Counted from the first letter of the stretch, positions 26,070 to 36,276 are shown. The stretch is DNA of 64,000 nucleotides from Neorhizobium alkalisoli (GCF_002968635.1 NZ_PVBN01000003.1:496001-560000), one strand, 5' to 3'. Notes: generated by a model not told the origin, from the letters alone. Numbers and translations are program-made.

Positions 26070-28133
26070 ATGAGTACGATCAGGGCGAAATACCTTCGCA
26101 AAGCTCCAGGCGCTCGCGATCAACAGAAAACAGAACTTCCGCCTGACCACGGGCGCGGGGGGCTCTGGGCGACAGCGGCAGCATTTTTCCATGGGGTGAG
26201 CCGGCGTGCGGGGTCGATCCGGTTGCCCGCACTGCGCTCTATCCGAGGCGTGCTTGGCCTGACCGGATTTACCGGCTTGGTGGCGGTTTCAGCCATGTTC
26301 ATATGGGCTTTGAAAGACGTGCCATGGCGGGAAATCGCTGCCGGCTCTTTGAAGCCGGTTGTCGTTCTGGAATCAGCAAATGGCGCGCCGCTCGTACGCC
26401 AGGGGCCCTATCAGGGCCCCTATGCCGGCTATGACCAATTTCCCCCTCACCTCCTCGAGGCCGTACTTTCCATCGAAGACCGACGCTTCATGGATCATGT
26501 GGGGATCGACCTTCAAGGCATTACCAGAGCGCTCCTCCGAAATATCCAGGCGGGATCGGTGGTGCAGGGCGGCAGTACGATCACACAACAACTCATCAAG
26601 CTGCAGTACCTCGATAGCGACCGCACATTAAAGCGAAAGATCCAGGAACTGGTCATCGCATTTTGGTTGGAATGGAAGCTCGGCAAGCAGGAAATTTTCA
26701 CCCGATACCTCAACAGCGCCTATCTGGGTGCCGGCGCGACCGGGATGCCAGCGGCAGCCCGGATTTATTTCAACAAGGAGATCGGCGAACTGAACTTGCC
26801 TGAAGCGGCCATGTTGGCTGGGCTGTTGCGAGCTCCCAGCCAATGGAACCCGATCAGCAATGCAGATGGGGCTCGGCAACGTACGACAGTGGTGCTCGAC
26901 GCCATGGTTGCAAACGGCAAGATCACGGCCTCGGAAGCGGAAGCGGCAAAGGGAAGCTTCGCGAAACTTCAACCAACGACGCCCACGCCTCGCTCGGGAA
27001 GCTGGTTTGCCGACTGGATCTCCCCGCAGGCGAGCGAAGTCGCCGGTTCCTCGCCTGGATCCACCACGGTCCGCACCACTTTGGTCCCTCGACTGCAAAA
27101 GATCGCCGAAAGGGTGGTGAGCGAGGCTCTTGATCGGCAGGGGAAAGCGTCGGGAGCGTCGCAGGCAGCGTTGGTGGCGATGACGCCAGAGGGAGCAGTT
27201 GTCGCGATGGTCGGTGGGCGTGACTATAAGGCGAGCCAGTTCAATCGAGCGGTCACCGCAATGCGCCAGCCCGGCTCCACCTTCAAGCTCTTCGTATTCT
27301 ATGCGGCACTGAAGAGAGGGCTGACATTGTCAGATCGGGTTCTGGATGCACCGGTCGATATCAATGGCTGGTCGCCGGAAAACTCCGGCGGAGATTATCG
27401 CGGCTGGGTCACGCTCGCCGAGGCTTTCGCCCGATCGCTGAACGCCGCGACGGTGGCACTCGCCCAGGAAATAGGGTTGGACAATGTGATTGCCGCCGCG
27501 CGTGAACTCGGGATCGACGCGGCGCTTGCAAATACCCCATCTTTGGCGCTCGGTACCTCCGAGGTAAACCTCCTCGATCTCACCGCGGCCTATGCATCTG
27601 TCCATCTCGGCAAGGCGCCGGTCGAGCCCTGGGGCATCATCGATTTCCAGGCGGCAGGGCAACCGAATGTATTTCGTGTTGGCCCGCAATCGAGGCCCGC
27701 CACCGACCTTTCTCTCTATCAGTCAGACCTGCTTGGCCTGCTGCAGCTCGTTGTGGAGCGCGGTACTGGGCGTGGCGCCGATCCCGGCACTTTTGCAGCG
27801 GGAAAAACCGGCACCAGCCAGAACAACCGCGATGCCTGGTTCGTCGGCTTCACCGAGCCACTCGTAGCGGGCGTCTGGGTTGGCAACGATGACGATGCGC
27901 CGATGAACGGAGTTACGGGCGGCGCACTGCCCGCGCGAATCTGGCGGGATTTCATGAAAGAGGCGCTTGCCGAGCCGACGCCCAATGTTACGGCTTCGGG
28001 GGAAGAGATCACGGGCCAAAGTTCAGCCCAATCTTGTAACATCACCGCCTGTTCTCGCAGCTACCGTTCATTCCGCCCCTCGGACTGCACCTATCAGCCC
28101 TATTCCGGCGAGCGGCGGCTTTGCGAGAAATGA
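26070..28133 (+). CDS. Bifunctional penicillin-binding protein, class A (PBP1A/1C-like)
   Basis: 687-residue peptidoglycan synthase. A cytoplasmic N-terminus and one membrane helix (GLTGFTGLVAVSAMFIWAL, about 68-88) precede a GT51 glycosyltransferase with the catalytic motif VLSIEDRRFMDHVGID and GGSTITQQLIK. The transpeptidase follows: active Ser near 403 in RQPGSTFKLF, RSLNAAT (SxN box) and AAGKTGTSQNNRDAWFVG (KTG box near 578). The Cys-rich tail (SCNITACSRSY, DCTYQPY) is unusual. Start chosen at ATG 26070, not well supported by a ribosome site. As a plasmid or chromid copy it is likely an accessory enzyme. Confidence 0.9.
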   Translation: MSTIRAKYLRKAPGARDQQKTELPPDHGRGGLWATAAAFFHGVSRRAGSIRLPALRSIRGVLGLTGFTGLVAVSAMFIWALKDVPWREIAAGSLKPVVVLESANGAPLVRQGPYQGPYAGYDQFPPHLLEAVLSIEDRRFMDHVGIDLQGITRALLRNIQAGSVVQGGSTITQQLIKLQYLDSDRTLKRKIQELVIAFWLEWKLGKQEIFTRYLNSAYLGAGATGMPAAARIYFNKEIGELNLPEAAMLAGLLRAPSQWNPISNADGARQRTTVVLDAMVANGKITASEAEAAKGSFAKLQPTTPTPRSGSWFADWISPQASEVAGSSPGSTTVRTTLVPRLQKIAERVVSEALDRQGKASGASQAALVAMTPEGAVVAMVGGRDYKASQFNRAVTAMRQPGSTFKLFVFYAALKRGLTLSDRVLDAPVDINGWSPENSGGDYRGWVTLAEAFARSLNAATVALAQEIGLDNVIAAARELGIDAALANTPSLALGTSEVNLLDLTAAYASVHLGKAPVEPWGIIDFQAAGQPNVFRVGPQSRPATDLSLYQSDLLGLLQLVVERGTGRGADPGTFAAGKTGTSQNNRDAWFVGFTEPLVAGVWVGNDDDAPMNGVTGGALPARIWRDFMKEALAEPTPNVTASGEEITGQSSAQSCNITACSRSYRSFRPSDCTYQPYSGERRLCEK

Positions 28134-28315
28134 TTTCTTCGTTCGATCTTGAGCTCGTTTGCAGTTGATCGTGAGAAATCGCCCGTCGGCTAATCGACAA
28201 TTCTGCCTACTCCCGCGAGAACTCCAGCTCCGCCAAAAACTCGCCTCGATCAAAGAGACATTTTTTTCAGCCAGTTAAGCCGGTGGTCAGCTGATCACTG
28301 GCCGGATCAAGTTGT

Positions 28316-29272
28316 TCATTGGCTACCAGCATCCTTCGAACTCGGCGCACCAGCGGGATGAATTGGGTGGGTGGATGCGTGCCATTTGTAGCTCTTCACA
28401 TGATCCAGAAACGCTCGCATGGCGGCGCTTGGAAGGCGGCGATTGGGATAATAGAGAAACCAGCTGGGCAATATCGGGCTCCAATCGGGAAGCACCTCAA
28501 CCAATCGACCCGCATTGATAAAAGGCCGCGCATACTCCTCAAAGACATGCGCGATCCCCCTTCCCGCCAAAGCCGCTTGGAGCTCGTTGTGCGCCGAACT
28601 GAGTGTCAGCCGCCCCTCCGGGTTGATATCCAACTCATCACGTCCGTTGCGGAACTTCCATGAAACCAGTGTCCCACCTGGAAATCTGCGGCGTATGCAG
28701 TCGTGATGGACCAGATCATGGGGCGTCATCGGCCACCCATGCCGTGTTAGATAGTTCGGTGAAGCCACGATCGCATATCGGAGCGGCAGCCCCAGGGGAG
28801 CCGCGATCATGTCTTTTGCCAACTGCTTCCCGAAGCGGACACCGGCGTCGAAACCCTGCTCAACGATATCGATCACCGCAGCGTCACTAACGAGTTCAAT
28901 TTTGACCGCCGGATAGGCTTCCATGAAGTCGAACGCGAGCGGACAGAGGAGATGATCAACGGCGGGAGCTGGCGCATTTATGCGCAAGGTCCCCGAGGGA
29001 TTTTCTCTCAGCTCATCAATCTCCGCTATAGCGAGCTGGATATCGCTCAGAGCTGGACTAAGACGATCGAGGAGACGCTGACCCGCCTCCGTCGGCGACA
29101 CGCTCCGCGTCGTTCGATTGAGGAGTCGGATACCGAGAGCCTCTTCCAGAGCGTTAATCGTTTGGCTCAACGCCGATGATGAGACGCCCCGCTCGAGCGC
29201 CGCGGCGCGAAAGCCGCCACAGCGGACGATCGAGGCGAACACATCGAAACTATCCAGACGAGGTGGATTCAT
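28316..29272 (-). CDS. LysR-family regulator
   Basis: 318 residues. The helix-turn-helix is near the start (FDVFASIVRCGGFRAAALER, SALSQTINALEEALGIRLLN), followed by a LysR substrate-binding domain (GTLRINAPAPAVDHLL, EQGFDAGVRFGKQL). ATG 29272 gives the normal family N-terminus. It diverges from the metallo-beta-lactamase/aldo-keto reductase/dioxygenase genes across 176 bases, so it most likely controls them. The inducer is unknown. The 180-base gap 28134-28315 after the convergent penicillin-binding protein gene shows only weak dyad symmetry. Confidence 0.9.
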   Translation of the reverse strand: MNPPRLDSFDVFASIVRCGGFRAAALERGVSSSALSQTINALEEALGIRLLNRTTRSVSPTEAGQRLLDRLSPALSDIQLAIAEIDELRENPSGTLRINAPAPAVDHLLCPLAFDFMEAYPAVKIELVSDAAVIDIVEQGFDAGVRFGKQLAKDMIAAPLGLPLRYAIVASPNYLTRHGWPMTPHDLVHHDCIRRRFPGGTLVSWKFRNGRDELDINPEGRLTLSSAHNELQAALAGRGIAHVFEEYARPFINAGRLVEVLPDWSPILPSWFLYYPNRRLPSAAMRAFLDHVKSYKWHASTHPIHPAGAPSSKDAGSQ

Positions 29273-29448
29273 TGCGAAGCTGACCTTATCAAGCTGAGCA
29301 CGTTTGCATGGCTTATCAGAGCGAAGACGCCGTGTCATGCTCAATCCAGTCAATCGTCGAACTCTGATCGCCATGCTGTTTGGCCGCCTTCACGACCCCT
29401 CGGCTGGGCGTGGCGACTTGGCGGCTCATCATCACGAAGGGAATACCA

Positions 29449-30432
29449 ATGAATGTGTTCACTCTGAAGAGACGCGCCGTCATGCTCTCCGCCGTCGTCG
29501 GCGCATCGAGCATGTTCGTGGCGGCCGGTGGCGGTATCGCGAATGCCCAGGCGACGCTGACATCCGGAAACGCGGGCCACTACCGCTTCCGTATCGGCGA
29601 GATCAGTGCAACCGTTCTGAGCGATGGCGTTATCGGCGGCCCGCCCAAGGTTTATGCGAGCGACGCGCCTGAGGCGGAGCTTCAGGAAGTACTGCGGCAG
29701 GCATTCCTGCCGACTGATCACATGAAGCTCAACCTGAATACCCTTCTGATCGAAACCGGCGGCCGGAGGATTCTCATCGAGGCCGGTGCGGGCGGCACGA
29801 TGGGTCCGAACGGCGGCCGTATCTTCCACAATCTGGCGGCGATTGGGCTCGGCCCCGAAGACATCGATGCCGTGGTGATCTCACACACTCATCCCGACCA
29901 TGTTGGAAACCTGCGAACCGCAGACGGAAGCAAGGCTTTTCCCCGCGCCACCGTTTTCCTGCCAAAGGCGGATTGGGACTTCTTCGTCCGCAACGATCCG
30001 GATCTTTCCTATATGCCCGTGCCGGAGGATTTTCGCGTGCGTTTCGGCGCAGCAATCAAGCGCAGCCTTGAACCCGTCACCAAGGATGTCGAGCTGTACC
30101 AAGCCGGCGCCGAGATCGTGCCGGGCCTCACGACGATCGTCGCATCCGGCCACACGCCCGGCATGGCGACCTTCCTCGTTCATTCCGGAAATGATCAGTT
30201 GTTGCTGACAGCGGACCTTGCCTACCATCCGGTCGTCAATGTCGACAATCCCTGGCGTCCCGGACCGGATCGCGACAAGGAGACCGCACTCGCCTCTCGC
30301 CACCGTATCTTCGACAGGGCGGCTGCCGATCGTATTCCGGTGCTTGGGTTCCATTATCCGTTTCCGGGCCTCGGGCGGATGCTCAAGACCGATGGCGGCT
30401 ACGCTTGGGTTCCTGCCGGCTGGCAGTTCTGA
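29449..30432 (+). CDS. Exported metallo-beta-lactamase-fold hydrolase
   Basis: 327 residues. A leader (AVMLSAVVGASSMFVAAGGG, cleavage near NAQA) precedes a metallo-beta-lactamase fold with the zinc motif ISHTHPDHVG, the third His in VASGHTPGM and Asp in LLTADLAYHP. AAGGGAA lies 5 bases before ATG. It is first of three same-strand genes facing LysR, and all three products appear exported. Relatives include lactonases and arylsulfatase-like enzymes; which one applies here cannot be said. Confidence 0.85.
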   Translation: MNVFTLKRRAVMLSAVVGASSMFVAAGGGIANAQATLTSGNAGHYRFRIGEISATVLSDGVIGGPPKVYASDAPEAELQEVLRQAFLPTDHMKLNLNTLLIETGGRRILIEAGAGGTMGPNGGRIFHNLAAIGLGPEDIDAVVISHTHPDHVGNLRTADGSKAFPRATVFLPKADWDFFVRNDPDLSYMPVPEDFRVRFGAAIKRSLEPVTKDVELYQAGAEIVPGLTTIVASGHTPGMATFLVHSGNDQLLLTADLAYHPVVNVDNPWRPGPDRDKETALASRHRIFDRAAADRIPVLGFHYPFPGLGRMLKTDGGYAWVPAGWQF

Positions 30433-30462
30433 AATCGACAACAGCGACACAGGAGACATCTC

Positions 30463-31566
30463 ATGGACCAGTCGAGGATAAACCGACGCGGTTTTCTCGG
30501 AACGGTGGGGGCGGCCGCAACGGGGCTGGCTTTAGCCGTCCCCACCACCGTACAGGCCCAGGATAGGAATACAGCTTCGCCCACGTCGGGATCGAACCCG
30601 GACGTGCTGACCCGCACGTTGCCGCGTACCGGTGAAAGGCTGACGGCCCTTGGTCTAGGCACGTTTTTGACCTTCGACAGGAAGCCGGGTGACCGTCGTG
30701 ATGATCTTCGGCAAGTCTTCGAGAGGTATATCGCTGCTGGAGGTCGCGTGGTGGACACATCGCCCCTTTACGGTTCAGCCGAGGTCAGCGTCGGACAGTT
30801 CATGGGAGAGTTTCCTGGACCAGATCAGCTCTTCCTTGCCAATAAGGTGTGGTCGACGGGAGAATATCTCGGCGATGAAAGCCACGCGCAGGAGAGCTTC
30901 CGGCAGTCGCGACTGCGCACCTGGCGAGAAACCATCGACCTCATGCAGTGCCACAGCATCACCAATGCCCAGGTGGTCATTCCGCTTTTGAAGGCGTGGA
31001 AAAAGGAAGGACAGATACGCAATGTCGGCGTGACCCATCACGAGTCGGCGGCGCACGAGCAGCTGACGGCAATCGTGGAGCGCGACGACGTCGACTTCGT
31101 TCAGACGAACTACTCGATCTTCAATCGTGACGCCGATCGGCGTTTGCTTCCTGCCGCTGCCGACAAAGGTGTCGGCGTACTCATCAATCTGCCACTCGAA
31201 AAGGCACGGCTTATGAAAGTGGTCGAGGGACATCCTCTTCCGGGGTTCGCAGAGGAGTTCGGCGCGACGAGTTGGGCGCAATTCTTCCTGAAGTGGGTCA
31301 TGGCGCATCCTGCCGTGACGAGCGTCCTCTGCGGCACGTCCAATCCCGATCATATGAGCGATAACATTCAGGCGATGACAGGCCCGCTTCCGAACGAACG
31401 CACGCGCAGACGCATGGTCGCGCATATGGAAACGATCCCCGCTTTCGGATCCATCGGATCCATGCCATGGTATCCGGGCAAGGAAAAGATGTATTCCGGT
31501 CTCATCCGGGAAGCGCAGGCAAACGCGGCAAGGCGGCTGCAATTCAACCGCGGCCGCTCTCCGTAG
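30463..31566 (+). CDS. Exported (Tat) aldo/keto reductase
   Basis: 367 residues with a twin-arginine leader (INRRGFLGTVGAAATGLALA, cleavage near VQAQ). The aldo/keto reductase barrel shows the catalytic tetrad region: VVDTSPLYGSAE (Asp, Tyr), FLANKVWS (Lys) and LMQCHS (His). Tat export would fit a reductase folded around its nicotinamide cofactor before export. AGGAGA is 6 bases before ATG; it lies 30 bases after the metallo-hydrolase gene. Substrate unknown. Confidence 0.85.
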   Translation: MDQSRINRRGFLGTVGAAATGLALAVPTTVQAQDRNTASPTSGSNPDVLTRTLPRTGERLTALGLGTFLTFDRKPGDRRDDLRQVFERYIAAGGRVVDTSPLYGSAEVSVGQFMGEFPGPDQLFLANKVWSTGEYLGDESHAQESFRQSRLRTWRETIDLMQCHSITNAQVVIPLLKAWKKEGQIRNVGVTHHESAAHEQLTAIVERDDVDFVQTNYSIFNRDADRRLLPAAADKGVGVLINLPLEKARLMKVVEGHPLPGFAEEFGATSWAQFFLKWVMAHPAVTSVLCGTSNPDHMSDNIQAMTGPLPNERTRRRMVAHMETIPAFGSIGSMPWYPGKEKMYSGLIREAQANAARRLQFNRGRSP

Positions 31567-31594
31567 CAACGTCTCAAAGACCGGGAGAAATACC

Positions 31595-32179
31595 TTGCCC
31601 TCGACCCGACGCTCTCTTCTGACAGCTTTTCTGTCGCTGCCTCTCATTGATGCCGCCAACGTGAAGGCGTTCGCGCAAGCCGTACCGGAACTGCCCCTGA
31701 CCCGGGCATGCGATGATGGTGACGGACTTACTCTCGAACGGGAAGCCGGTCCCTTCTTCAAGCCGAACTCGCCGCTCAATCGCGATCTCTATCCCGGTTC
31801 GCCTGGCGGTGAACGGATAACCGTTGCGGGGTATGTCTTCGATAATCGCTGCCGGCCGTTGCCTAGCAGCCTCGTGGAGATTTGGCACGCGGACAAAAAT
31901 GGCGAATACGACCGGGAAGGCTTTCGCCTGCGCGGACACCAGTTTACCGACGCGCAGGGGCGCTGGTGGTTCAATACGATCGTGCCGGCGCTTTATCCTG
32001 GCCGAACCCGTCATTTCCACTTTAAAGTTCAACGCTCCGGCGGAAGTGTCCTGACCACCCAACTTTTCTTCCCCAACGAGCCGGAGAACGCCGATGATCG
32101 GATCTTCCACGAATCTCTGCTTCTTACCGTAAACGGAACCGATGACGGTCGGTTCGGACGCTTCGACTTCGTCATTTGA
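31595..32179 (+). CDS. Exported intradiol ring-cleavage dioxygenase-like protein
   Basis: 194 residues with a leader that includes TRRSLLTAFLSLPLIDAANV, possibly Tat. The intradiol dioxygenase core is visible (REAGPFFKPNSPL, PSSLVEIWHADKNGEYDREG, then LYPGRTRHFHFKV), which supplies the usual Fe(III) ligands Tyr, Tyr, His, His. TTG is the start, set by GGGAGAA 5 bases upstream. Family members with leaders are reported in rhizobia and fungi. With the two preceding genes it may form a periplasmic aromatic-degradation set. Shorter than protocatechuate dioxygenase subunits. Confidence 0.8.
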   Translation: MPSTRRSLLTAFLSLPLIDAANVKAFAQAVPELPLTRACDDGDGLTLEREAGPFFKPNSPLNRDLYPGSPGGERITVAGYVFDNRCRPLPSSLVEIWHADKNGEYDREGFRLRGHQFTDAQGRWWFNTIVPALYPGRTRHFHFKVQRSGGSVLTTQLFFPNEPENADDRIFHESLLLTVNGTDDGRFGRFDFVI

Positions 32180-32372
32180 GTGCAGTGATTTTACGCTGGA
32201 CCAGGAAATGTCTGGAGACAAAGCGTCGGCCGCTGCGCCGGATCGATACATGTCTGTCGATGAACTTTGGACCAGCATAGTCACAAAAGCGTCGTGACAT
32301 TGCGGGTATCACATCGTAGCCATGAACCTGCGAGGGGGCGTCTCATGGATCGTGAAAACCCGGGAAGCCTGC

Positions 32373-33338
32373 ATGAGCGTTGCCGCATCCTACCTCTATC
32401 GCGACGGACGGCGGGTTGAGGCGGTACCATTCGAGGCTGTATCAATTCCGGCGGCGGACAACGAATTCATCTGGATAGGACTGCACAAGCCCAGTCGGGA
32501 AGAACTCCTTCTGCTGCAAAGCCGTTTTGGTCTTCACGAACTCTCGGTCGCTGATGCCCTCAGTTCTCTGCAAATGCCGAAGCTCAGCGTTTATGACGAC
32601 CAATTGTTCGTCATCGCAAAGACGGCACAGCTTGAGGCCGATCACATCACCTATGGCGAAACAGCAATTTTCGTCGGCAAGCGCTATATCATAACCGTCC
32701 GCAATGGATCGGAGCGGGGGCATGGAGAACTGCGCGGCAGGCTGGAAACATCGCCGCAGACGCTCTGCCATGGCACCGACTACATCCTGCATGCCCTTCT
32801 TGATTTCATCATCGACGGCTATCTTCCCATTGTGCGCACGATCGAGGATTCCGTTCTCGACATGGAAAGAAAGATGCTCGACGCTTTTCTTGATCGCAAC
32901 CAGATCAAGCGCATTTTCAAGCTGCGACGTGAAGTCATCCTGTTTCAGCGGGTGCTGGACGCTATGCTCGACCTTTGCGGAAAACTCTACCATCTCGACC
33001 TCCCGTCGCTCGACAAGGAAGCCAAGCCCTATTTTCGCGACGCGCTTCAACACATGCACCGCGTCGAAACCATGGTTGCAAGCTTGCGCGACGTGATCAC
33101 CTCGGTTTTCGAGGCGAGCAATCTGCTTGAGCAGCAAAGACAGGGCACAATCACCAGGCAGCTCGCGGCGTGGGCCGCCATTCTCGCGGTTCCGACAGCA
33201 ATCGCCGGCATCTACGGCATGAATTTCGACAACATGCCGGAGTTGAAAACCAGCTACGGCTATTTTGTCGTCTTGGGGGTTATTGCCGTTTTGTGCATTG
33301 CACTTTTCATCCGCTTCAAACGGGCCCGCTGGATATGA
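32373..33338 (+). CDS. CorA/ZntB-family divalent cation transporter
   Basis: 321 residues. A large cytoplasmic N-domain with long helices (about 1-255) is followed by two C-terminal membrane helices with the family signature AGIYGMNFDNMPEL, where GMN lines the channel mouth, and a positively charged tail RFKRARWI. ATG 32373 has GGGAAG upstream and gives the normal length; an earlier ATG at 32322 is also open. The substrate may be Mg, Co, Ni or Zn. It is convergent with the phosphate genes that follow. Confidence 0.88.
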   Translation: MSVAASYLYRDGRRVEAVPFEAVSIPAADNEFIWIGLHKPSREELLLLQSRFGLHELSVADALSSLQMPKLSVYDDQLFVIAKTAQLEADHITYGETAIFVGKRYIITVRNGSERGHGELRGRLETSPQTLCHGTDYILHALLDFIIDGYLPIVRTIEDSVLDMERKMLDAFLDRNQIKRIFKLRREVILFQRVLDAMLDLCGKLYHLDLPSLDKEAKPYFRDALQHMHRVETMVASLRDVITSVFEASNLLEQQRQGTITRQLAAWAAILAVPTAIAGIYGMNFDNMPELKTSYGYFVVLGVIAVLCIALFIRFKRARWI

Positions 33339-33403
33339 CGCGTGGCTTGACGCCGTGGACTGTCGAACTACTCAAGATCGCGTCGCATCTATGGCCGCAG
33401 GGT

Positions 33404-34426
33404 TCACTTCTCACCGTTCGCCAGCACCTCTTTTCGCCGGCGGCGAGGCAGCAGCGATTTAAATTTGCGCCACATCGGTGAGATGCCGTAGCCGACGATC
33501 GGAATTGCCATCAAACCGGCAACGATACCCACTATACCCGCTCCGGCTGCCTCGACGATCCATCTCAGTACGGACGCCAGGGCAGGAACGGCATGCGCGG
33601 TCGCCTCCCCGGCGTCGTGGATCACATGCGCAAGGCCGCTGGCGCCATAGCTTTCAAGACCATGAACGATGATGCCGCCACCGACCCAGATCATCGCGGC
33701 TGTTCCCACAATGCCGAGCGCCTTCAAAAAATAGGGCATGCCTGAGACAAGCCCTCTGCCGATCGCACGCAGCACGGCGCCCACCGGTGCCGCCATCTGC
33801 ACGCGCGCCAGCATCAGACCCAGATCATCGGCCTTAACGATAAGCGCTACGCCGCCATAAACCAGGACTGTTATGCCCAATCCGACCGCAGCAAGGATGA
33901 GCGCCTGCGTGTAGATGCTGCCTGTCGGCAGGGCGCCGAGCGTAATCGCCATGATTTCAGCCGACAGGATGAAATCCGTCTTGATGGCGCCCGCAACTTT
34001 CTCATCTTCGAGCGATTGGGCGTCGAAACTAGACGTCTCGAGCGTCGATTCATGGGCGTGGGCTGCATGCGGCAGCACCAGCGCGTAGACTTTTTCCGCA
34101 CCCTCGTAACAGAGAAAGAGACCGCCGATCATTAACAACGGCGTGATCGCCTGCGGCGCAACAATGCTCAGGATGAGCGCAGCGGGAAGAAGGACCAGCA
34201 ACTTGTTCTTCAGCGAACCTAGCGCGATCTTGCCGATGATCGGCAATTCGCGTGCGGCCGAAAACCCGGTGACGTAGCGGGGCGTGACCGCCGCATCGTC
34301 GATGACGACACCTGCCGCTTTCGCGCCAGCCTTGGCAGCCTGGCCGGCAATATCGTCGAGTGAGGCCGCAGCCACCTTCGCCAATGCCGCGATATCATCA
34401 AGAAGGGCGATCAGGCCGACGCTCAT
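33404..34426 (-). CDS. DUF808 (YedI-like) membrane protein
   Basis: 340 residues. The N-terminus MSVGLIALLDDIAALAKVAA and ISSFDDAA-like region before PRYVTGFSAARELPIIGKIA are typical of the DUF808 family, with several membrane helices (LLVLLPAALILSIVAPQAI and others). Strong GGGAGG precedes ATG 34426. It follows the Na/Pi cotransporter gene by 116 bases on the same strand, so it may belong to the same phosphate-related transcript. Function not known for the family. Confidence 0.8.
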   Translation of the reverse strand: MSVGLIALLDDIAALAKVAAASLDDIAGQAAKAGAKAAGVVIDDAAVTPRYVTGFSAARELPIIGKIALGSLKNKLLVLLPAALILSIVAPQAITPLLMIGGLFLCYEGAEKVYALVLPHAAHAHESTLETSSFDAQSLEDEKVAGAIKTDFILSAEIMAITLGALPTGSIYTQALILAAVGLGITVLVYGGVALIVKADDLGLMLARVQMAAPVGAVLRAIGRGLVSGMPYFLKALGIVGTAAMIWVGGGIIVHGLESYGASGLAHVIHDAGEATAHAVPALASVLRWIVEAAGAGIVGIVAGLMAIPIVGYGISPMWRKFKSLLPRRRRKEVLANGEK

Positions 34427-34542
34427 TCGAGCCTCCCTCGGTAGGAGAGATTGCACAGCGGCAACGGGCAGCCCGTCCCTCAAAGCAGACGTGGCATCGT
34501 CCACCGGAAGATGCCACGCACAGGTCCTGGCGGCAATGGCCG

Positions 34543-36276
34543 TTATTCGGCCGGCATCGGACTCAACCCGCCCTCGTTTAGAGGAGGACGAGTCTGCTGT
34601 TCCCGTTTCGGCGAAACCTTCGAGAGGACACTCTGCCGGTTGACGGACTTGCGCTCTGCATGGATACGATGGATCAGGATTTCCGCACGCTCGATAGAGC
34701 CGAGGAGCGCGAGGATCGTTCCGCGTTCAGCAGCGCCCGCATTTGGGCCGAGTGCCAGGGTACGAGCACGCAATTCCTCGACATCTGGAAAGCTGACGTG
34801 GCCGGCAGGCATGTCGGGGCGAACAACGCCGTGATCGGGCATGATTTCCTGCAACGCAGCATCGAGCTTGTTCAGTGCGACGTCCACGATCGCACGGGCC
34901 GGATCGCTGAATTTCTCCCGCTTCACCCGTCGGGCCACCTGATGCATCGATTCTGTCAGGGCAGCGGTGAAGTCTGCCTCCTCGATCAGGCTGGCCACCA
35001 GATCGAGCTGCTCATAGGGCAGATCTTCCTTCATCAGCGATGCGGTATAGTCACGAATATCTCGGCTGAGGATATCGGTCGCAAGATAGTGCTCGCCCGG
35101 ATCGGATGGGGCCGACTTGGCGGAGCGGGCGATATCCAGGAACATCGCGCCAGCCTGCAGATGGCGCGCGGTCTCCTGCTGGACGGCCGGGACAGCGCGT
35201 GCGAAATCGCCGGTGAGCTTACGGTCGAGGAATTTTGGTGTCGAATAGTCTTCCGCATCCTCGGCATCCGTTCGGCCAATACGCGACAGAACCCGGTCGA
35301 ACACTCCGACAAAGGGAAACAGAAGCGCCGTGTTGAAGACGTTGAAGAAAGTGGAATAAAGACCGACAGCCACCGGAACCAAGGGAAACGTCTCCTTGCC
35401 CTCGATCACGACGGGAACGCCTGGATCGCCGCCGAACCATTGCATCGCCCATGCCAACACGTCGATCGAAACGAAGAACAACGGTACGGTGATGCAGACG
35501 CCGATAATGTTGAAGGACATATGCGCGTAGGCCGCACGTTTGGCGTTCTTCGAGAGGTTGAGGGAGGCAATCCACGACGTGATCGTGGTCCCGAGATCAG
35601 CACCCAGCGAGAAGGCAACCGCCGTCGTCCAATCGAGGACGCCAGCCGCGCCGAGACCCATGACGATCCCGATCGTCGCAGACGACGAGTGGATCATCGC
35701 GGTAACGCCGGCAGCGATCAGCACGCATTTGATCAGGTTGTAGTAAGAGTCCGCCGTCAGCGTCGACAGAACGGCCATGACCTCCGGTATGTTGCGCAGC
35801 GGCCGAAGGCCGCCGGTCATCAGATTGAGGCCGTAGAAGATCAGCGCAAAGCCCATACAGGCCAGCGCGATGTTGCGCACCTTCTCGCTCTTGGCAAAGC
35901 AATAGACCAGCGAAAATACACCGGCGAAGATCAGACCAAGGGGGCCAAGCGGCAGGGCGATCAACCCGTTTCCGAGCGTCGTGCCGATATTGGCGCCCAT
36001 GATGACGCTGATGGCCGGCCGCAAGCCGACGACACCCGCATTGACGAGACCGACGACCATGACGGTCATGGCCGTGGAAGATTGGATGACGCCGGTGATG
36101 ACCGTACCGGCAACTACCCCCTTGATCGGCGTACCTGCGGCCTTGGCGAGGAATGCCCGCATCTTGTTGACGGAGAGCGCCTGGATGCCATTCGACATAA
36201 ACTCCAGGCCAAGCATGAAAATACCAAGGCCGCCGATAACCGGGACCAGGATGTCCTTAAAGATGTCGATGTTCAT
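34543..36276 (-). CDS. Na/Pi cotransporter family protein with PhoU-like tail
   Basis: 577 residues. The N-terminal two thirds contain two repeated Na/phosphate cotransporter units, each with the QSST motif region: VIQSSTAMTVMVVGLVNAG and MIHSSSATIGIVMGLGAAG. The last about 200 residues are helical and PhoU-like (LLEQLDLVASLIEEADF type). It should carry phosphate with sodium, or in some relatives another anion. It lies 100 bases downstream of pstS on the same strand, with no PstC, PstA or PstB in the window. Confidence 0.9.
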   Translation of the reverse strand: MNIDIFKDILVPVIGGLGIFMLGLEFMSNGIQALSVNKMRAFLAKAAGTPIKGVVAGTVITGVIQSSTAMTVMVVGLVNAGVVGLRPAISVIMGANIGTTLGNGLIALPLGPLGLIFAGVFSLVYCFAKSEKVRNIALACMGFALIFYGLNLMTGGLRPLRNIPEVMAVLSTLTADSYYNLIKCVLIAAGVTAMIHSSSATIGIVMGLGAAGVLDWTTAVAFSLGADLGTTITSWIASLNLSKNAKRAAYAHMSFNIIGVCITVPLFFVSIDVLAWAMQWFGGDPGVPVVIEGKETFPLVPVAVGLYSTFFNVFNTALLFPFVGVFDRVLSRIGRTDAEDAEDYSTPKFLDRKLTGDFARAVPAVQQETARHLQAGAMFLDIARSAKSAPSDPGEHYLATDILSRDIRDYTASLMKEDLPYEQLDLVASLIEEADFTAALTESMHQVARRVKREKFSDPARAIVDVALNKLDAALQEIMPDHGVVRPDMPAGHVSFPDVEELRARTLALGPNAGAAERGTILALLGSIERAEILIHRIHAERKSVNRQSVLSKVSPKREQQTRPPLNEGGLSPMPAE

